From positions 1 to 64,000 of the forward strand of contig JADCFA010000023.1 of assembly GCA_020249775.1 (NCBI GenBank): a stretch of 64,000 nt of DNA, read 5' to 3'. The notes below the pieces were generated by a model. The model worked only from the letters and a program-made list of their open reading frames with translations. It ran no database searches and had not been told where the DNA came from. Positions 45,149-54,126 of the stretch are shown piece after piece. How positions within the stretch are numbered: position 1 is the stretch's first letter; the number at the start of each line of letters is the position of its first letter. The stretch is from Roseomonas sp. (GTDB lineage: Bacteria > Pseudomonadota > Alphaproteobacteria > Acetobacterales > Acetobacteraceae). Made by a program: the position numbers and the translations under genes.

Positions 45149-45526
45149 ATGCTGATGAGCGGGGAATTCCAGCGCCGCTTCTTGCCTTTGGTGGTGCTTT
45201 TGCTGCCTCCATTTTTGCTCGCTGGGTGCGCGACCATGTCACCTGATCCGCCGCCTGCTCAGCCGGAAGTGTCGCGCATTTATGATCCTGTGGCTGGCTT
45301 CGCCGCCGATCCACCACCAAACGGTGAGGGCCAGGTGCAATTGGCCGATACCGGAGAGGTTGCGCGGCTGCGTCTTGTTCGACACTACGCCGCCGCCAGC
45401 GGGCGTGAATGCCGGGAAGTACGGGTCACCCGCCGCAGTGGCGAACAAATGCGCCTTTTTTGCCGAGCCGGTACTGGCTGGATTGAGGCCCGGCCCCTGC
45501 TTTCGCAGCCAATGGGCCGCCCATGA
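45149..45526 (+). CDS. small lipoprotein leading the capsule export operon
   Basis: 125 aa. AGGAGG at 45134-45139 points to ATG 45149 as the start, though a TTG sits one codon earlier. A signal with lipobox LLAGC places the lipidated cysteine near residue 27, so it is membrane-anchored in the periplasm. The mature part starts ATMSPDPPPAQPEVSRIYDPVAGF and contains LVRHYAAASGRECREVRVTRRSGEQMRLFCRAGTGW, with two cysteines likely paired. Its stop overlaps the kpsM-like ATG (ATGA). Not a known Kps component; by position it may help the transporter or the outer-membrane channel. Confidence 0.75.
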   Translation: MLMSGEFQRRFLPLVVLLLPPFLLAGCATMSPDPPPAQPEVSRIYDPVAGFAADPPPNGEGQVQLADTGEVARLRLVRHYAAASGRECREVRVTRRSGEQMRLFCRAGTGWIEARPLLSQPMGRP

Positions 45527-46314
45527 ACGCGCAGGGCGAACTGGCCCTGGTAGTACGTGGCGCGCGCATGCAGCTGCGCGTCATTGGCGCGCTGATCATT
45601 CGCGAAATGCATACCCGCTTCGGGCGGCATTATATGGGTTATATCTGGTTGTATTTTGAACCGCTGCTGCTTGGTGTTTGCATTGGGCTTATCCATGCTT
45701 GGCGGGATCGTCCGATGACTTTCGGGCCCTTCGAATTTCATGCGGTAGGCTATATTCTTTTCTTCGTTTTTCGGGGCATTCTCAATCGCGCTACCATGGC
45801 GATCAACATGAACAGGCCCCTATTGTACCATCGTAGCGTCACGTTACCCGACGTGTTTTTTGCCCGCCATGTCATTGAATTTCTCTCTTGCACGGGCGTC
45901 ATGCTTGCGCTTCTCTTTGGTCTTTTTGCCGTGAATGGCAACTTGCCGGAAAGCCCTATCAAGATGGCGCTTGCCATGATCATGATGGCGCTTTTCAGCC
46001 AGGGTCTCGCCTTTCTCGCCGCAGCGCTGGCCGCGGCTGTTGAAGGGGCTGAACGCCTGGTGCACGCCTTGACTTATCTTCTGCTCCCGGCGAGTGGCCT
46101 ATTCTTCCTGGTCGAATGGTTGCCGGAATGGCTGGAAGAAATGGCGCTTTGGATACCGACCGTGCATCTTTTTGAATTGTTGCGTGACGGGCAATTCGGT
46201 TCACGCTTTCATGCCCAATATGATCTTGCCTATGTTTGGGGCTGGATCATGATCACTCATCTGCTTGGTTTGGCAGCGCTGCGCATCACCCGTGCGCGGA
46301 TTGGCCTGGAATAG
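45523..46314 (+). CDS. kpsM: capsule polysaccharide ABC transporter, permease (KpsM-like)
   Basis: 263 aa ABC-2 type inner-membrane permease with six hydrophobic segments. It starts GALIIREMHTRFGRHYMGYIWLYFEPLL, which is the KpsM/CtrC N-terminal helix region, and has FRGILNRATMAINMNRPLLYHRSV and LLPASGLFFLVEWLPEW, all typical of the family. It exports the finished capsule glycolipid across the inner membrane together with the KpsT-like ATPase. Coupled to the preceding lipoprotein by a 4-base overlap. Confidence 0.92.
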   Translation: MNAQGELALVVRGARMQLRVIGALIIREMHTRFGRHYMGYIWLYFEPLLLGVCIGLIHAWRDRPMTFGPFEFHAVGYILFFVFRGILNRATMAINMNRPLLYHRSVTLPDVFFARHVIEFLSCTGVMLALLFGLFAVNGNLPESPIKMALAMIMMALFSQGLAFLAAALAAAVEGAERLVHALTYLLLPASGLFFLVEWLPEWLEEMALWIPTVHLFELLRDGQFGSRFHAQYDLAYVWGWIMITHLLGLAALRITRARIGLE

Positions 46315-46321
46315 CGCTGCC

Positions 46322-46960
46322 ATGAGCCTTGAGTTGGTCGATGTCCATAAATCCTACGTGGCGCGCGGCACGCACAAGGTGATTCTGCGCGGCGCGAGTG
46401 GCTATTTTGCGCGTGGCGAAAGGGTTGGCATTCTAGGGCGCAATGGCTCAGGGAAGTCCACCTTGGTGCGCCTGCTGGGCGGTGTCGAGGCACCGACCAG
46501 CGGGCAGATCAGGCGTAATATGACCATTTCCTGGCCGATCGGCATGGCGGCTGGCTTTCAGCACATGCTTTCCGGTGCAGATAATGCGCGCTTTATCGCC
46601 CGCATCTATGGTCGCTCAGTTGAACGCACGGTGGAGTTCGTTGAGGATTTTGCCGAGCTTGGCGATTACATGCGCATGCCCTTGATGACCTATTCATCCG
46701 GCATGCGTTCACGGCTGGCGCTGGCGGTATCCCTCGCTATTGATTTTGACTGCTATTTGGTGGACGAAGCGTTGGCCGTTGGTGACACCCGCTTCGGCCG
46801 CGCCTTTGCCGAGCGTATCGAACGTTCCGGCCTCATTCTGGTTTCCCATTCACCCGCGCTGGTGCGCAAGCTGTGCACGCGCGCGGCTGTGCTGGACCAA
46901 GGACGCATAACCTTTTATGACGATATAGATGAAGCTCTCGCCACCTATCATGCTCTCTGA
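46322..46960 (+). CDS. kpsT: capsule polysaccharide ABC transporter, ATPase (KpsT-like)
   Basis: 212 aa from ATG 46322, 7 bases after kpsM. Walker A GRNGSGKST, signature YSSGMRSRLALAVSL (the SSGM form typical of KpsT/Wzt rather than LSGGQ), Walker B DCYLVDEALAVGD and switch histidine in LVSHSPALV. The length matches KpsT, without the carbohydrate-binding C-terminal domain found in O-antigen Wzt. It powers capsule glycolipid export. Confidence 0.93.
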   Translation: MSLELVDVHKSYVARGTHKVILRGASGYFARGERVGILGRNGSGKSTLVRLLGGVEAPTSGQIRRNMTISWPIGMAAGFQHMLSGADNARFIARIYGRSVERTVEFVEDFAELGDYMRMPLMTYSSGMRSRLALAVSLAIDFDCYLVDEALAVGDTRFGRAFAERIERSGLILVSHSPALVRKLCTRAAVLDQGRITFYDDIDEALATYHAL

Positions 46961-48134
46961 GCCGAGCGGGAGACCGCTCAGCCTGCCGGAGGATCCGGAA
47001 CCAGTGCCTCGGCCCTGGTATGCGCGCTTTTGGCAACGCCCCTTTTTTTTGCTGGTGATTTTGCCAAGCTTGATCGCTAGTTTTTATTTTTACGCCATAG
47101 CGGCGCCGCAATACGTCTCCGAAGCGCGCTTTGTCGTGAGTTCCCGTGGCAGTGATGGTGGGGCGCAGGCGGCGATGCGCGGCATGGCTGCGGCTTCAGC
47201 CTTCGGTGGGCTTGGCGGCGGCATGGCCTCAAGCGAAACGAATAGCGTGCGCGATTTTCTCACCTCACTTGACGCGGTGATGGATGCTCATGGGAAGCTT
47301 GATTTGGTTTCGCTGTGGCAGCGCCCGGAAGCTGATTTACTGGCGCAGCTTTGGTATTCGGAACCGGAATTGCTGACGCAGTTCTACAATAAGATGGTAA
47401 CAGTTTCGCTCGATCCTGCCACCAATGTCACCACACTTCGCATTCGCAGCTTTCGGCCTGAGGATTCCAAAGCATTGGCAGAAACCTTGCTTGCGTCGGC
47501 TGAGGCTTTGGTCAATCGCCTGTCTGAGCGTAGCAGGAATGAGACGCTTAGAGTGGCGCGCCAGGAGATGGAGCTCGCCGAGCAGCGCGTCCAGGAAAGC
47601 CGTGCAGCCTTGATGCGTTTTCGCGAACAGGAACGCGAATTGGATAGCGCGGGTGCCGTTCAGGCCGCGGTTACGCTGCGCGGACAATTGGAGACCGCGC
47701 TTGCCCAGGCCAGGGCCGAACTGACCGAAAGGCTGAAATTCATGCGCCCGGACAACCTGGCGCTGCAAGCCACGCGCAACAGAATAGAAGCACTTGAGCG
47801 CCAGATCGCGGCCGAACGCACGCGCCATACCGAAACCTCTGCCGGGGGGGAGGGTGCGGTGCTCGCACGGCAATTGGCTGCTTATGAAAGGCTCATGCTG
47901 GAGCGGGAATTTGCCGATAAGCAATTCGCCTCCGCCACTGCCAGCCTGGAGACGGCACGGCTTGAAGCACAGCGTCAGCAGCTTTTCCTGTCGCGTATCG
48001 TTGAGCCCAACCTTCCTGTCTATCCGCTCTACCCGCGGAAGTTAGTGAGTATCGCCAGTATTTTTGTAGGGCTTGCCATTGCCTATGGCATTGGGTGGTT
48101 GCTGATTGTTGGGATGCGTGAACATGCCGCTTGA
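46929..48134 (+). CDS. kpsE: capsule export inner-membrane/periplasmic adaptor (KpsE/BexC-like)
   Basis: 401 aa. Topology is of the polysaccharide co-polymerase type: an N-terminal helix at about 38-57 (FFLLVILPSLIASFYFYAIA), a long periplasmic coiled-coil part (AEQRVQESRAALMRFREQERELDSA, RNRIEALERQIAAERTRH) and a C-terminal helix (LVSIASIFVGLAIAYGIGWLLIVG). ATG 46929 overlaps kpsT by 32 bases; ATG 46950 would give an 11-base overlap and is also plausible. Bridges the KpsMT transporter to the outer-membrane channel encoded next. Confidence 0.92.
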   Translation: MKLSPPIMLSEPSGRPLSLPEDPEPVPRPWYARFWQRPFFLLVILPSLIASFYFYAIAAPQYVSEARFVVSSRGSDGGAQAAMRGMAAASAFGGLGGGMASSETNSVRDFLTSLDAVMDAHGKLDLVSLWQRPEADLLAQLWYSEPELLTQFYNKMVTVSLDPATNVTTLRIRSFRPEDSKALAETLLASAEALVNRLSERSRNETLRVARQEMELAEQRVQESRAALMRFREQERELDSAGAVQAAVTLRGQLETALAQARAELTERLKFMRPDNLALQATRNRIEALERQIAAERTRHTETSAGGEGAVLARQLAAYERLMLEREFADKQFASATASLETARLEAQRQQLFLSRIVEPNLPVYPLYPRKLVSIASIFVGLAIAYGIGWLLIVGMREHAA

Positions 48135-50061
48135 ACAACGCGCGGGGTTCCTGCGCCCCTTCTTTCTTGCCCTGGTATTTGGGCTTGGCATTCATGGCGT
48201 TGCTTATGCGCAGCAGGGCATGCCAACGGCGCCGCAATTCCCTGGCCAGCAGTTCCCGACGCAACAGGGGATGCCCATGCAAGGCCAAGCACCCGGTCGC
48301 GTGCCAGTGCCGCCGCAAGCACCGATGACACAGCCAGGGGTGGTGCCCGGGATGCCCTTCATCCCTGGGGGGATGATGCCCGCGCTGCCGACGCTGCCCG
48401 GAATGCCGCCGGGTGGGGACCAGTTGCGCCCGCCTTCGGTGTTCGACCAACGAAGCCTTGCTGATCTACCGGGGCAGGCGCGCGGTACGGAGCGTGCCGG
48501 CAGCCCTACACAGGCAGAGGGTGGGCCCACCCTGGTCACGCCGCTTGGTGATCTTCAACGCAGTGCCGGCCCGACAACTGCGGTATTCGGCGCCGCGCTT
48601 TTCACTGGAATGGCACAATCTTCATCCGATGCGCCCAATCCGAATTACGTATTGGCGCCGGGTGACCGCGTCAGCATCCGTGCCTGGGGCGCGGTGGATG
48701 CGGAACAGGTCGCCCAGGTTGATCCTTCGGGCAATCTGTTTCTGCCGAATGTCGGGCCCATCCGGGTGGCCGGTACCCGTGTTGGTGATTTGCAGCGAGT
48801 AGTCGAGGGCGAAATTCGGCGCGTCTACACCCAGCAAGTACAGGTTTATGCCACGGTGCTGTCAACGCAGCGCATTGGTGTTTTCGTGACCGGGTTCGTG
48901 CGCAATCCAGGCCGCTATGCCGGTGTTGCTTCTGATAGCGTGCTTGATTTCATGTTGCGTGCAGGCGGCATTGATTCCGCCCGCGGTTCCTTTCGCGATG
49001 TCCGGGTGCAGCGCGGCAATACGACCGTTGCCCGCATTGACCTTTATCGCTTCCTGTTGGAAGGGCGTTTGCCTGACATCAGCTTGCAGGAAGGCGATAC
49101 TATTGTGGTTGACCGTCAGCGTCCGCTCATTGGTGCTGATGGTGCCGTGCGCAACAACTACTTGTTTGAAAGCGCCCAGCTTGGTCCGATGCGCGGTCAG
49201 GATCTGATCAATTACGCGCGGCCCTTGCCTGCCGCGACCAATGCGGTGGTGCGTGGCGTACGCAATGCGCAGCCCTTCTCTCGCTATGTGACCGTGGCCG
49301 AACTCGCACGCCAGACCTTGCATGATCAGGATACGGTGACCTTCGTGGCCGATGTTGCCTTGCGTACGGTTCGTATCACCATTGAAGGTAGTCGGCTCTA
49401 TCCCTCGGTATTGGTGGCAGATCGGGATTTTTCCTTATGCCAAATCCTGGACCATGTCGCGGTTGATCCGATGCTGGCCAATACCTCGGCCGTATTCCTG
49501 CTGCGGCCGCGGCTTGCCTTGCAGCAGCGCCGCTCGATTGATGACGCGCTGGATCGGCTTGAGCGGCAACTTTTCCTTTCGCCTGCGATGACGCCGGGTA
49601 CGGCAGCGGCGCGCTCGGCTGAGGCGAATATGGTGCTTTCCTATATCAGCCGCGCCCGCCGCAGCCAGCCAGAGGGCCGTCTTGTGGTGGTGAATGAGGA
49701 CGGGACCTGTGCCCCTGTGCGGCTGGAGGACGGCGATACCATTGTCATTCCTGAGAAATCCCAGACGGTCATGGTCCAGGGTGAGGTTTCCATGCCGCGT
49801 GCTGTGCTGTGGCGTCAGGGCATGACCATTGAGCAATATCTTGATCAGGCGGGCGGGCTGACAGCGCGCGGGGCGCGTTCTACGCTAATGCTACGCCGTC
49901 CGAGTGGTCAGGTCATTCTGGATCCGCGCCAGCCGCCGCAGCCGGGGGATGAGCTGATTGCCTTGCCCTATCTTGACCCGAAATACTTCATTATGGGGCA
50001 GGAATTCATCACGGCCCTGTTCCAGGTTGCTTTGGCGGCGCGTGTTTTCCAGAATAATTAG
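48124..50061 (+). CDS. capsule export outer-membrane channel (KpsD/Wza family, SLBB domains)
   Basis: 645 aa from ATG 48124, overlapping the kpsE stop. A signal peptide (about residues 1-28) is followed by an unusual roughly 70-residue linker rich in Pro, Gly, Gln and Met (short PGQQFPTQQGMPMQG-type units). The polysaccharide export domain follows (YVLAPGDRVSIRAWG, VDPSGNLFLPNVGPIRVAG), then SLBB domains (GVFVTGFVRNPGRYAGVASDSVLDFMLRAGGI; TVMVQGEVSMPRAVLWRQGMTIEQYLDQAGG). The family forms the octameric channel for capsule export. A REP-like hairpin lies directly after the stop. Confidence 0.9.
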   Translation: MPLEQRAGFLRPFFLALVFGLGIHGVAYAQQGMPTAPQFPGQQFPTQQGMPMQGQAPGRVPVPPQAPMTQPGVVPGMPFIPGGMMPALPTLPGMPPGGDQLRPPSVFDQRSLADLPGQARGTERAGSPTQAEGGPTLVTPLGDLQRSAGPTTAVFGAALFTGMAQSSSDAPNPNYVLAPGDRVSIRAWGAVDAEQVAQVDPSGNLFLPNVGPIRVAGTRVGDLQRVVEGEIRRVYTQQVQVYATVLSTQRIGVFVTGFVRNPGRYAGVASDSVLDFMLRAGGIDSARGSFRDVRVQRGNTTVARIDLYRFLLEGRLPDISLQEGDTIVVDRQRPLIGADGAVRNNYLFESAQLGPMRGQDLINYARPLPAATNAVVRGVRNAQPFSRYVTVAELARQTLHDQDTVTFVADVALRTVRITIEGSRLYPSVLVADRDFSLCQILDHVAVDPMLANTSAVFLLRPRLALQQRRSIDDALDRLERQLFLSPAMTPGTAAARSAEANMVLSYISRARRSQPEGRLVVVNEDGTCAPVRLEDGDTIVIPEKSQTVMVQGEVSMPRAVLWRQGMTIEQYLDQAGGLTARGARSTLMLRRPSGQVILDPRQPPQPGDELIALPYLDPKYFIMGQEFITALFQVALAARVFQNN

Positions 50062-50064
50062 CGG

Positions 50065-50100
50065 ATTTTCAAGCCAGGTGTTTCCACTTGGCTTGAAAAT
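50065..50100. repeat. REP-like interspersed palindrome, copy 2 (possible terminator)
   Basis: 16-bp inverted repeat ATTTTCAAGCCAGGTG / CACTTGGCTTGAAAAT with one G-U wobble and a TTTC loop, 3 bases after the capsule channel stop codon. The right arm is 21/23 identical to 11148-11170. No T-tract follows, so if it ends transcription it is not a classic rho-independent terminator. Confidence 0.55.
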
Positions 50101-50176
50101 GCTCAAGCGTCCGATCTGCGGAAGTGTTAGCAGCCACGAAGTTTAGCCAGCACTCAAAACAACTGTTTTGATCCGT

Positions 50177-51172
50177 TCACTCCGCGCGGATCCCCAATTG
50201 CCGGATCAGCGGGCCGAATTCGCCCCAGAGCTTGCGCATATGTTGCAGCATGGCCTCGGGGCCCAGCGGGTCAACGTCAAAGCCCACCGCCTCATAGCGT
50301 TGGCGCACTTCCGGCACCGCCATGCCGTCGCGGATTTCAGTGTAGATGCGATCAATGATCGGGCGCGGCGTGCCCGCTGGCACCATCAGCCCATTCCAGC
50401 CACCGACATCATAATCAGCCGGCCCACCCACGGCGGCGACCGGCGGAATGCCAGGCACCTGGGCTGAGGGCTTGCCAGTGCTGAGGCCAAGCGCGCGCAA
50501 CTGCCCATCGCGCACTAAGCGTCCCGCCGCCGCAGGTGTGTCAAACCCAAAATCCACCTGGCCACCGAGAAGTGCCGCCAGCGCCGGCCCGCTGCCCTGG
50601 AAGGGCACATGCAGCGCATCCAGCCCCGCTTTCGCCAGGAATAGCGCGCAGACCAGATGCTGCGCGCCGCCAATGCCCGATGAATTATAGCTGTATTTGC
50701 CAGGATTGGCCTTCACCAGCGCCATGAAGCTCCGCAAATCCTGCGCGGGAAAATCCGGCTTCACCAGCAGCATGAAGGGCGCGATGCCGAAGATTACCAC
50801 CGGCGCCAATTCACGCTCCGCATCATAAGGCGTGCGCTGCACCAAGGGGCTGAAGGAGATTGGCCCGATGGAGGCCGAAAGGATCACATGCCCATCGGGT
50901 GGGGCCTTGGCCACCAAATCCGTGCCGATCTGCCCGCCCGCGCCGGGGCGATTTTCCGGCACCACAACTTGGCCCAAGCGTTCCGACAGGCGCTGGCCGG
51001 CGAGCCGCCCTACCACATCCGTCGCCTGACCCGGCGGCCAGGGGATGATCATGCGGATTTGCCGATTGGGCCAGGGCGCCTGCGCGGCAGCCGGTCTGAT
51101 GGCACCGCGCAAAAGCGCTGGCGCGGCGAGGGGTGAAAGCGCAGTGAGCGCGAGCAGCTTGCGACGGTCCAT
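50177..51172 (-). CDS. Bug/TctC-family receptor protein
   Basis: 331 aa from ATG 51172, preceded by GGGAGG at 7-base spacing. The signal is MDRRKLLALTALSPLAAPAL...RPAAAQA. It carries IRMIIPWPPGQATDVVGRLA, VPENRPGAGGQIGTDLVAKA, FSPLVQRTPYDAERELAPV and HVPFQGSGPALAALLGGQV, nearly block-for-block the same as the receptor at 38096-39079. Single gene between the capsule cluster and serC, divergent from serC. Confidence 0.9.
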   Translation of the reverse strand: MDRRKLLALTALSPLAAPALLRGAIRPAAAQAPWPNRQIRMIIPWPPGQATDVVGRLAGQRLSERLGQVVVPENRPGAGGQIGTDLVAKAPPDGHVILSASIGPISFSPLVQRTPYDAERELAPVVIFGIAPFMLLVKPDFPAQDLRSFMALVKANPGKYSYNSSGIGGAQHLVCALFLAKAGLDALHVPFQGSGPALAALLGGQVDFGFDTPAAAGRLVRDGQLRALGLSTGKPSAQVPGIPPVAAVGGPADYDVGGWNGLMVPAGTPRPIIDRIYTEIRDGMAVPEVRQRYEAVGFDVDPLGPEAMLQHMRKLWGEFGPLIRQLGIRAE

Positions 51173-51358
51173 CACGAAACCTCCCATTTTCCGGGGTCGT
51201 GGCGCCCCTTTCGGAAGGGGAGCATGGCGCAAGCCTGCGCAGCGCGCCACCCTCAATTCAGCTGCGCGCCCTTGATCCCCCCCCCCTGACAGGCGTAACG
51301 AGAGGATGGGCCACGCCCCCCCACCGGGGCGCATTCGCTTCTGGAAGGGAGCCGCATC

Positions 51359-52531
51359 ATGGCAGCCGCCACCAAGCCGGGGATCCGCCCGGCCAATCCT
51401 CGTTTCTCATCCGGTCCTTGCGCCAAGCGTCCTGGCTGGACACTGGCAGCTTTGGAAGGTGCTCTGCTTGGCCGCAGCCATCGTGCCGCGACCCCCAAGG
51501 CGAAGCTCGCGGAAGTGATTACGCTTTCCAAGGCGATCCTTGGCATGCCGGCCGATTGGCGGCTTGGCATTGTGCCCGCGTCTGACACGGGTGCTTTGGA
51601 AATGGCGATGTGGTCCATGCTTGGCGCACGCGGCGTTGATGTGCTGGTGTGGGAATCCTTCTCCAAGGATTGGGCGACCGATATCCTGAAGCAATTGAAG
51701 CTGGCCGATGCGCGCGTGCTTGATGCGCCCTATGGCAAGCTGCCTGATCTTGGCGCGGTTGATCCCAAGCGCGATGTGGTTTTTGTCTGGAATGGCACGA
51801 CCAGCGGCGTGCGCCTGACGAATGCGGATTTCATCAGCGCGGATCGCGAAGGGCTCGCGATTTGTGACGCGACCAGCGCGGCCTTCGCGATGGATCTGCC
51901 CTGGGCGAAATTGGATGTCGTCACCTGGTCCTGGCAGAAGGTGCTGGGGGGTGAGGCCGCGCATGGCATGTTGGCGCTATCACCCCGCGCCGTCGCGCGG
52001 CTTGAAAGCTATTCGCCGCCCTGGCCCATGCCGAAGATTTTTCGCCTGTCCAGCGGCGGCAAACTCAGCGAGGGTATTTTCAAGGGCGAAACCATCAACA
52101 CGCCTTCCATGCTGTGTGTTGAGGATGCGCTTGATGGGCTCCGTTGGGCGGAAAGCATTGGCGGGTTGCAGGGGCTGATTGCGCGGAGCGAAGCCAATCT
52201 TGCCGCGATTGCCGATTGGGTCGCGGCGGGCAGTGGTTATGGTTTTCTGGCGCAGGATGCCGCGACGCGGTCTTGCACTTCCATCTGCCTGACCATCACC
52301 GCACCCTGGTTCACCGCTTTGGCAGCAGAGGCGCAAGCGTCGGCGGCGAAGAAGATCGCGTCCCTGCTTGAGAAGGAAGGTGTGGCGCTCGATGCCGGCG
52401 CCTATCGTGATGCGCCGCCGGGCTTGCGCATCTGGGGCGGTGCCACGGTTGAAACGGCGGATATCAAGGCGCTGCTGCCTTGGTTGGATTGGGCGCTTGC
52501 TTCTGTGCAGGCCGAAATGGCGGGGGCCTGA
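51359..52531 (+). CDS. serC: phosphoserine aminotransferase
   Basis: 390 aa PLP enzyme that converts 3-phosphohydroxypyruvate and glutamate to phosphoserine. [15 protein letters not shown] opens the protein as in alphaproteobacterial/archaeal-type Ser[47 protein letters not shown] (PLP-contacting aspartate) and [14 protein letters not shown] (Schiff-base lysine) follow. Start ATG 51359 has GGAAGGGAG upstream. It is directly followed by serA, giving two consecutive steps of the phosphorylated serine pathway in one operon. Confidence 0.93.
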   Translation: MAAATKPGIRPANPRFSSGPCAKRPGWTLAALEGALLGRSHRAATPKAKLAEVITLSKAILGMPADWRLGIVPASDTGALEMAMWSMLGARGVDVLVWESFSKDWATDILKQLKLADARVLDAPYGKLPDLGAVDPKRDVVFVWNGTTSGVRLTNADFISADREGLAICDATSAAFAMDLPWAKLDVVTWSWQKVLGGEAAHGMLALSPRAVARLESYSPPWPMPKIFRLSSGGKLSEGIFKGETINTPSMLCVEDALDGLRWAESIGGLQGLIARSEANLAAIADWVAAGSGYGFLAQDAATRSCTSICLTITAPWFTALAAEAQASAAKKIASLLEKEGVALDAGAYRDAPPGLRIWGGATVETADIKALLPWLDWALASVQAEMAGA

Positions 52532-52536
52532 GTGCC

Positions 52537-54123
52537 ATGCCGCGCGTTCTGATCTCCGACAAACTCAGCCCCGCCGCGGTCGCGATTTTTCGTGAGCGCG
52601 GCATTGAAGCCGATGTGAAGACCGGCCTGACGCCCGCGGAACTCCGCGCCATTATCAGCGAGTATGATGGGCTTGCGGTGCGATCCGCCACCAAGGTTAC
52701 GCGGGAAGTGCTGGAAGCCGCGCCTCGTTTGAAAGTGGTGGGCCGCGCTGGCATTGGCGTGGATAATGTGGATGTCACCAGCGCCACCGCGCGCGGTGTT
52801 GTCGTGATGAATACGCCCTTCGGCAATGCCATCACCACCGCTGAACATGCCATTGCGATGATGTTCGCGCTCGCGCGGCAATTGCCGGAAGCCTCTGCCT
52901 CCACCAAGGCGGGCAAATGGGAAAAGAACCGCTTCATGGGGGTGGAGCTTTTCGCGAAAACCCTTGGCCTGATCGGCTGTGGCAATATCGGCGGCATTGT
53001 CGCTGATCGCGCCAATGGGCTGAAGATGAAGGTGATTGCCTTTGATCCTTTCCTTTCGGAAAAACGCGCTGTTGAAATCGGTGTGGAGAAGGTGGAACTC
53101 CCTGAATTGCTGGCGCGGGCTGATTTCATCACGCTGCATGCGCCCATGACTGAGCAGACGCGCAATATCCTCTCGCGTGAGAATATCGCACGCATGAAAA
53201 AGGGCGCGCGTCTGATCAATTGCGCGCGCGGCGGCCTGGTGGATGAAGTTGCTTTGGCGGAGGCTTTGCAATCCGGCCATTTGGCTGGCGCGGCGCTTGA
53301 TGTGTTTGAGGTCGAGCCCGCCACCGACAGCCCGCTTTTCGGCTTGGAAAATGTCGTCTGCACCCCGCATCTGGGGGCGGCAACGAATGAGGCGCAGGAA
53401 AATGTGGCGCTGCAAGTCGCCGAACAAATGTCGGATTTTCTGCTGACCGGCGCGGTTTCCAACGCTATCAATATGCCAAGCGTCACCGCGGAAGAGGCGC
53501 CGCGGCTGAAACCCTATATGGAATTGGCGCGGCTACTCGGTTCCATGGCGGGGCAGCTGAGCGCTGGGCAGGATGATGCGATCAAGGCGATCCGCATTGA
53601 ATATGAAGGCCATGCGGCGGAGCTTAACCGCCGCCCGCTGACCGCCGCTGCCTTGGCCGGCGTGCTGACGCCGCAAATGGGTGCGGTGAATATGGTGAAT
53701 GCGCCGGTGCTGGCCAAGGAACGCGGCATTGATGTGGCGGAAACCATCATGGAACGACGCGGCGAATATCAAACCTTGCTCACCATCACCGTCACCACCC
53801 ATCAGGGGCAGCGTTCCATCGCGGGCACTTTGCTCGCGGAAAACAGGCCGCGTCTGGTGGCGATCAAGGGCATTGCGGTGGAAGCGGATTTCGCGCCGCA
53901 TATGCTCTATGTCACCAATCAGGATAAGCCTGGCTTCATCGGGCGTTTCGGCACGGCTTTGGCGGAAGCGGGCATCAATATCGGCACGCTGCATCTGGGC
54001 CGCGCGGCACCGGGCGGAGATGCAATCTGCCTGGTTGGGCTGGATGCGCCCATGCCCGAAGCGGTGCTGGCCGAAGTGCGGCGCCTGCCCTTGGTGGTGC
54101 GCGCGACGCCGCTGAAGTTTTAA
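52537..54123 (+). CDS. serA: D-3-phosphoglycerate dehydrogenase
   Basis: 528 aa from ATG 52537, 5 bases after serC. NAD-dependent oxidation of 3-phosphoglycerate, the first step of serine synthesis. D-2-hydroxyacid dehydrogenase blocks: VVGRAGIGVDNVD, LGLIGCGNIGGIVADRA (NAD fold), RLINCARGGLVDEVALAEAL (arginine) and TPHLGAATNEAQENV (catalytic histidine). Residues about 320-450 are the allosteric substrate-binding (ASB) domain, and the end (HMLYVTNQDKPGFIGRFGTALAEAGINI) is an ACT domain, so this is the long type 1 enzyme, probably feedback-inhibited by serine. Confidence 0.96.
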   Translation: MPRVLISDKLSPAAVAIFRERGIEADVKTGLTPAELRAIISEYDGLAVRSATKVTREVLEAAPRLKVVGRAGIGVDNVDVTSATARGVVVMNTPFGNAITTAEHAIAMMFALARQLPEASASTKAGKWEKNRFMGVELFAKTLGLIGCGNIGGIVADRANGLKMKVIAFDPFLSEKRAVEIGVEKVELPELLARADFITLHAPMTEQTRNILSRENIARMKKGARLINCARGGLVDEVALAEALQSGHLAGAALDVFEVEPATDSPLFGLENVVCTPHLGAATNEAQENVALQVAEQMSDFLLTGAVSNAINMPSVTAEEAPRLKPYMELARLLGSMAGQLSAGQDDAIKAIRIEYEGHAAELNRRPLTAAALAGVLTPQMGAVNMVNAPVLAKERGIDVAETIMERRGEYQTLLTITVTTHQGQRSIAGTLLAENRPRLVAIKGIAVEADFAPHMLYVTNQDKPGFIGRFGTALAEAGINIGTLHLGRAAPGGDAICLVGLDAPMPEAVLAEVRRLPLVVRATPLKF

Positions 54124-54126
54124 GTC

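Noticed and set aside
52402-53486. Two 340-codon minus-strand frames opposite serA
   Set aside because: Shadow frames; serA is unambiguous on the plus strand.
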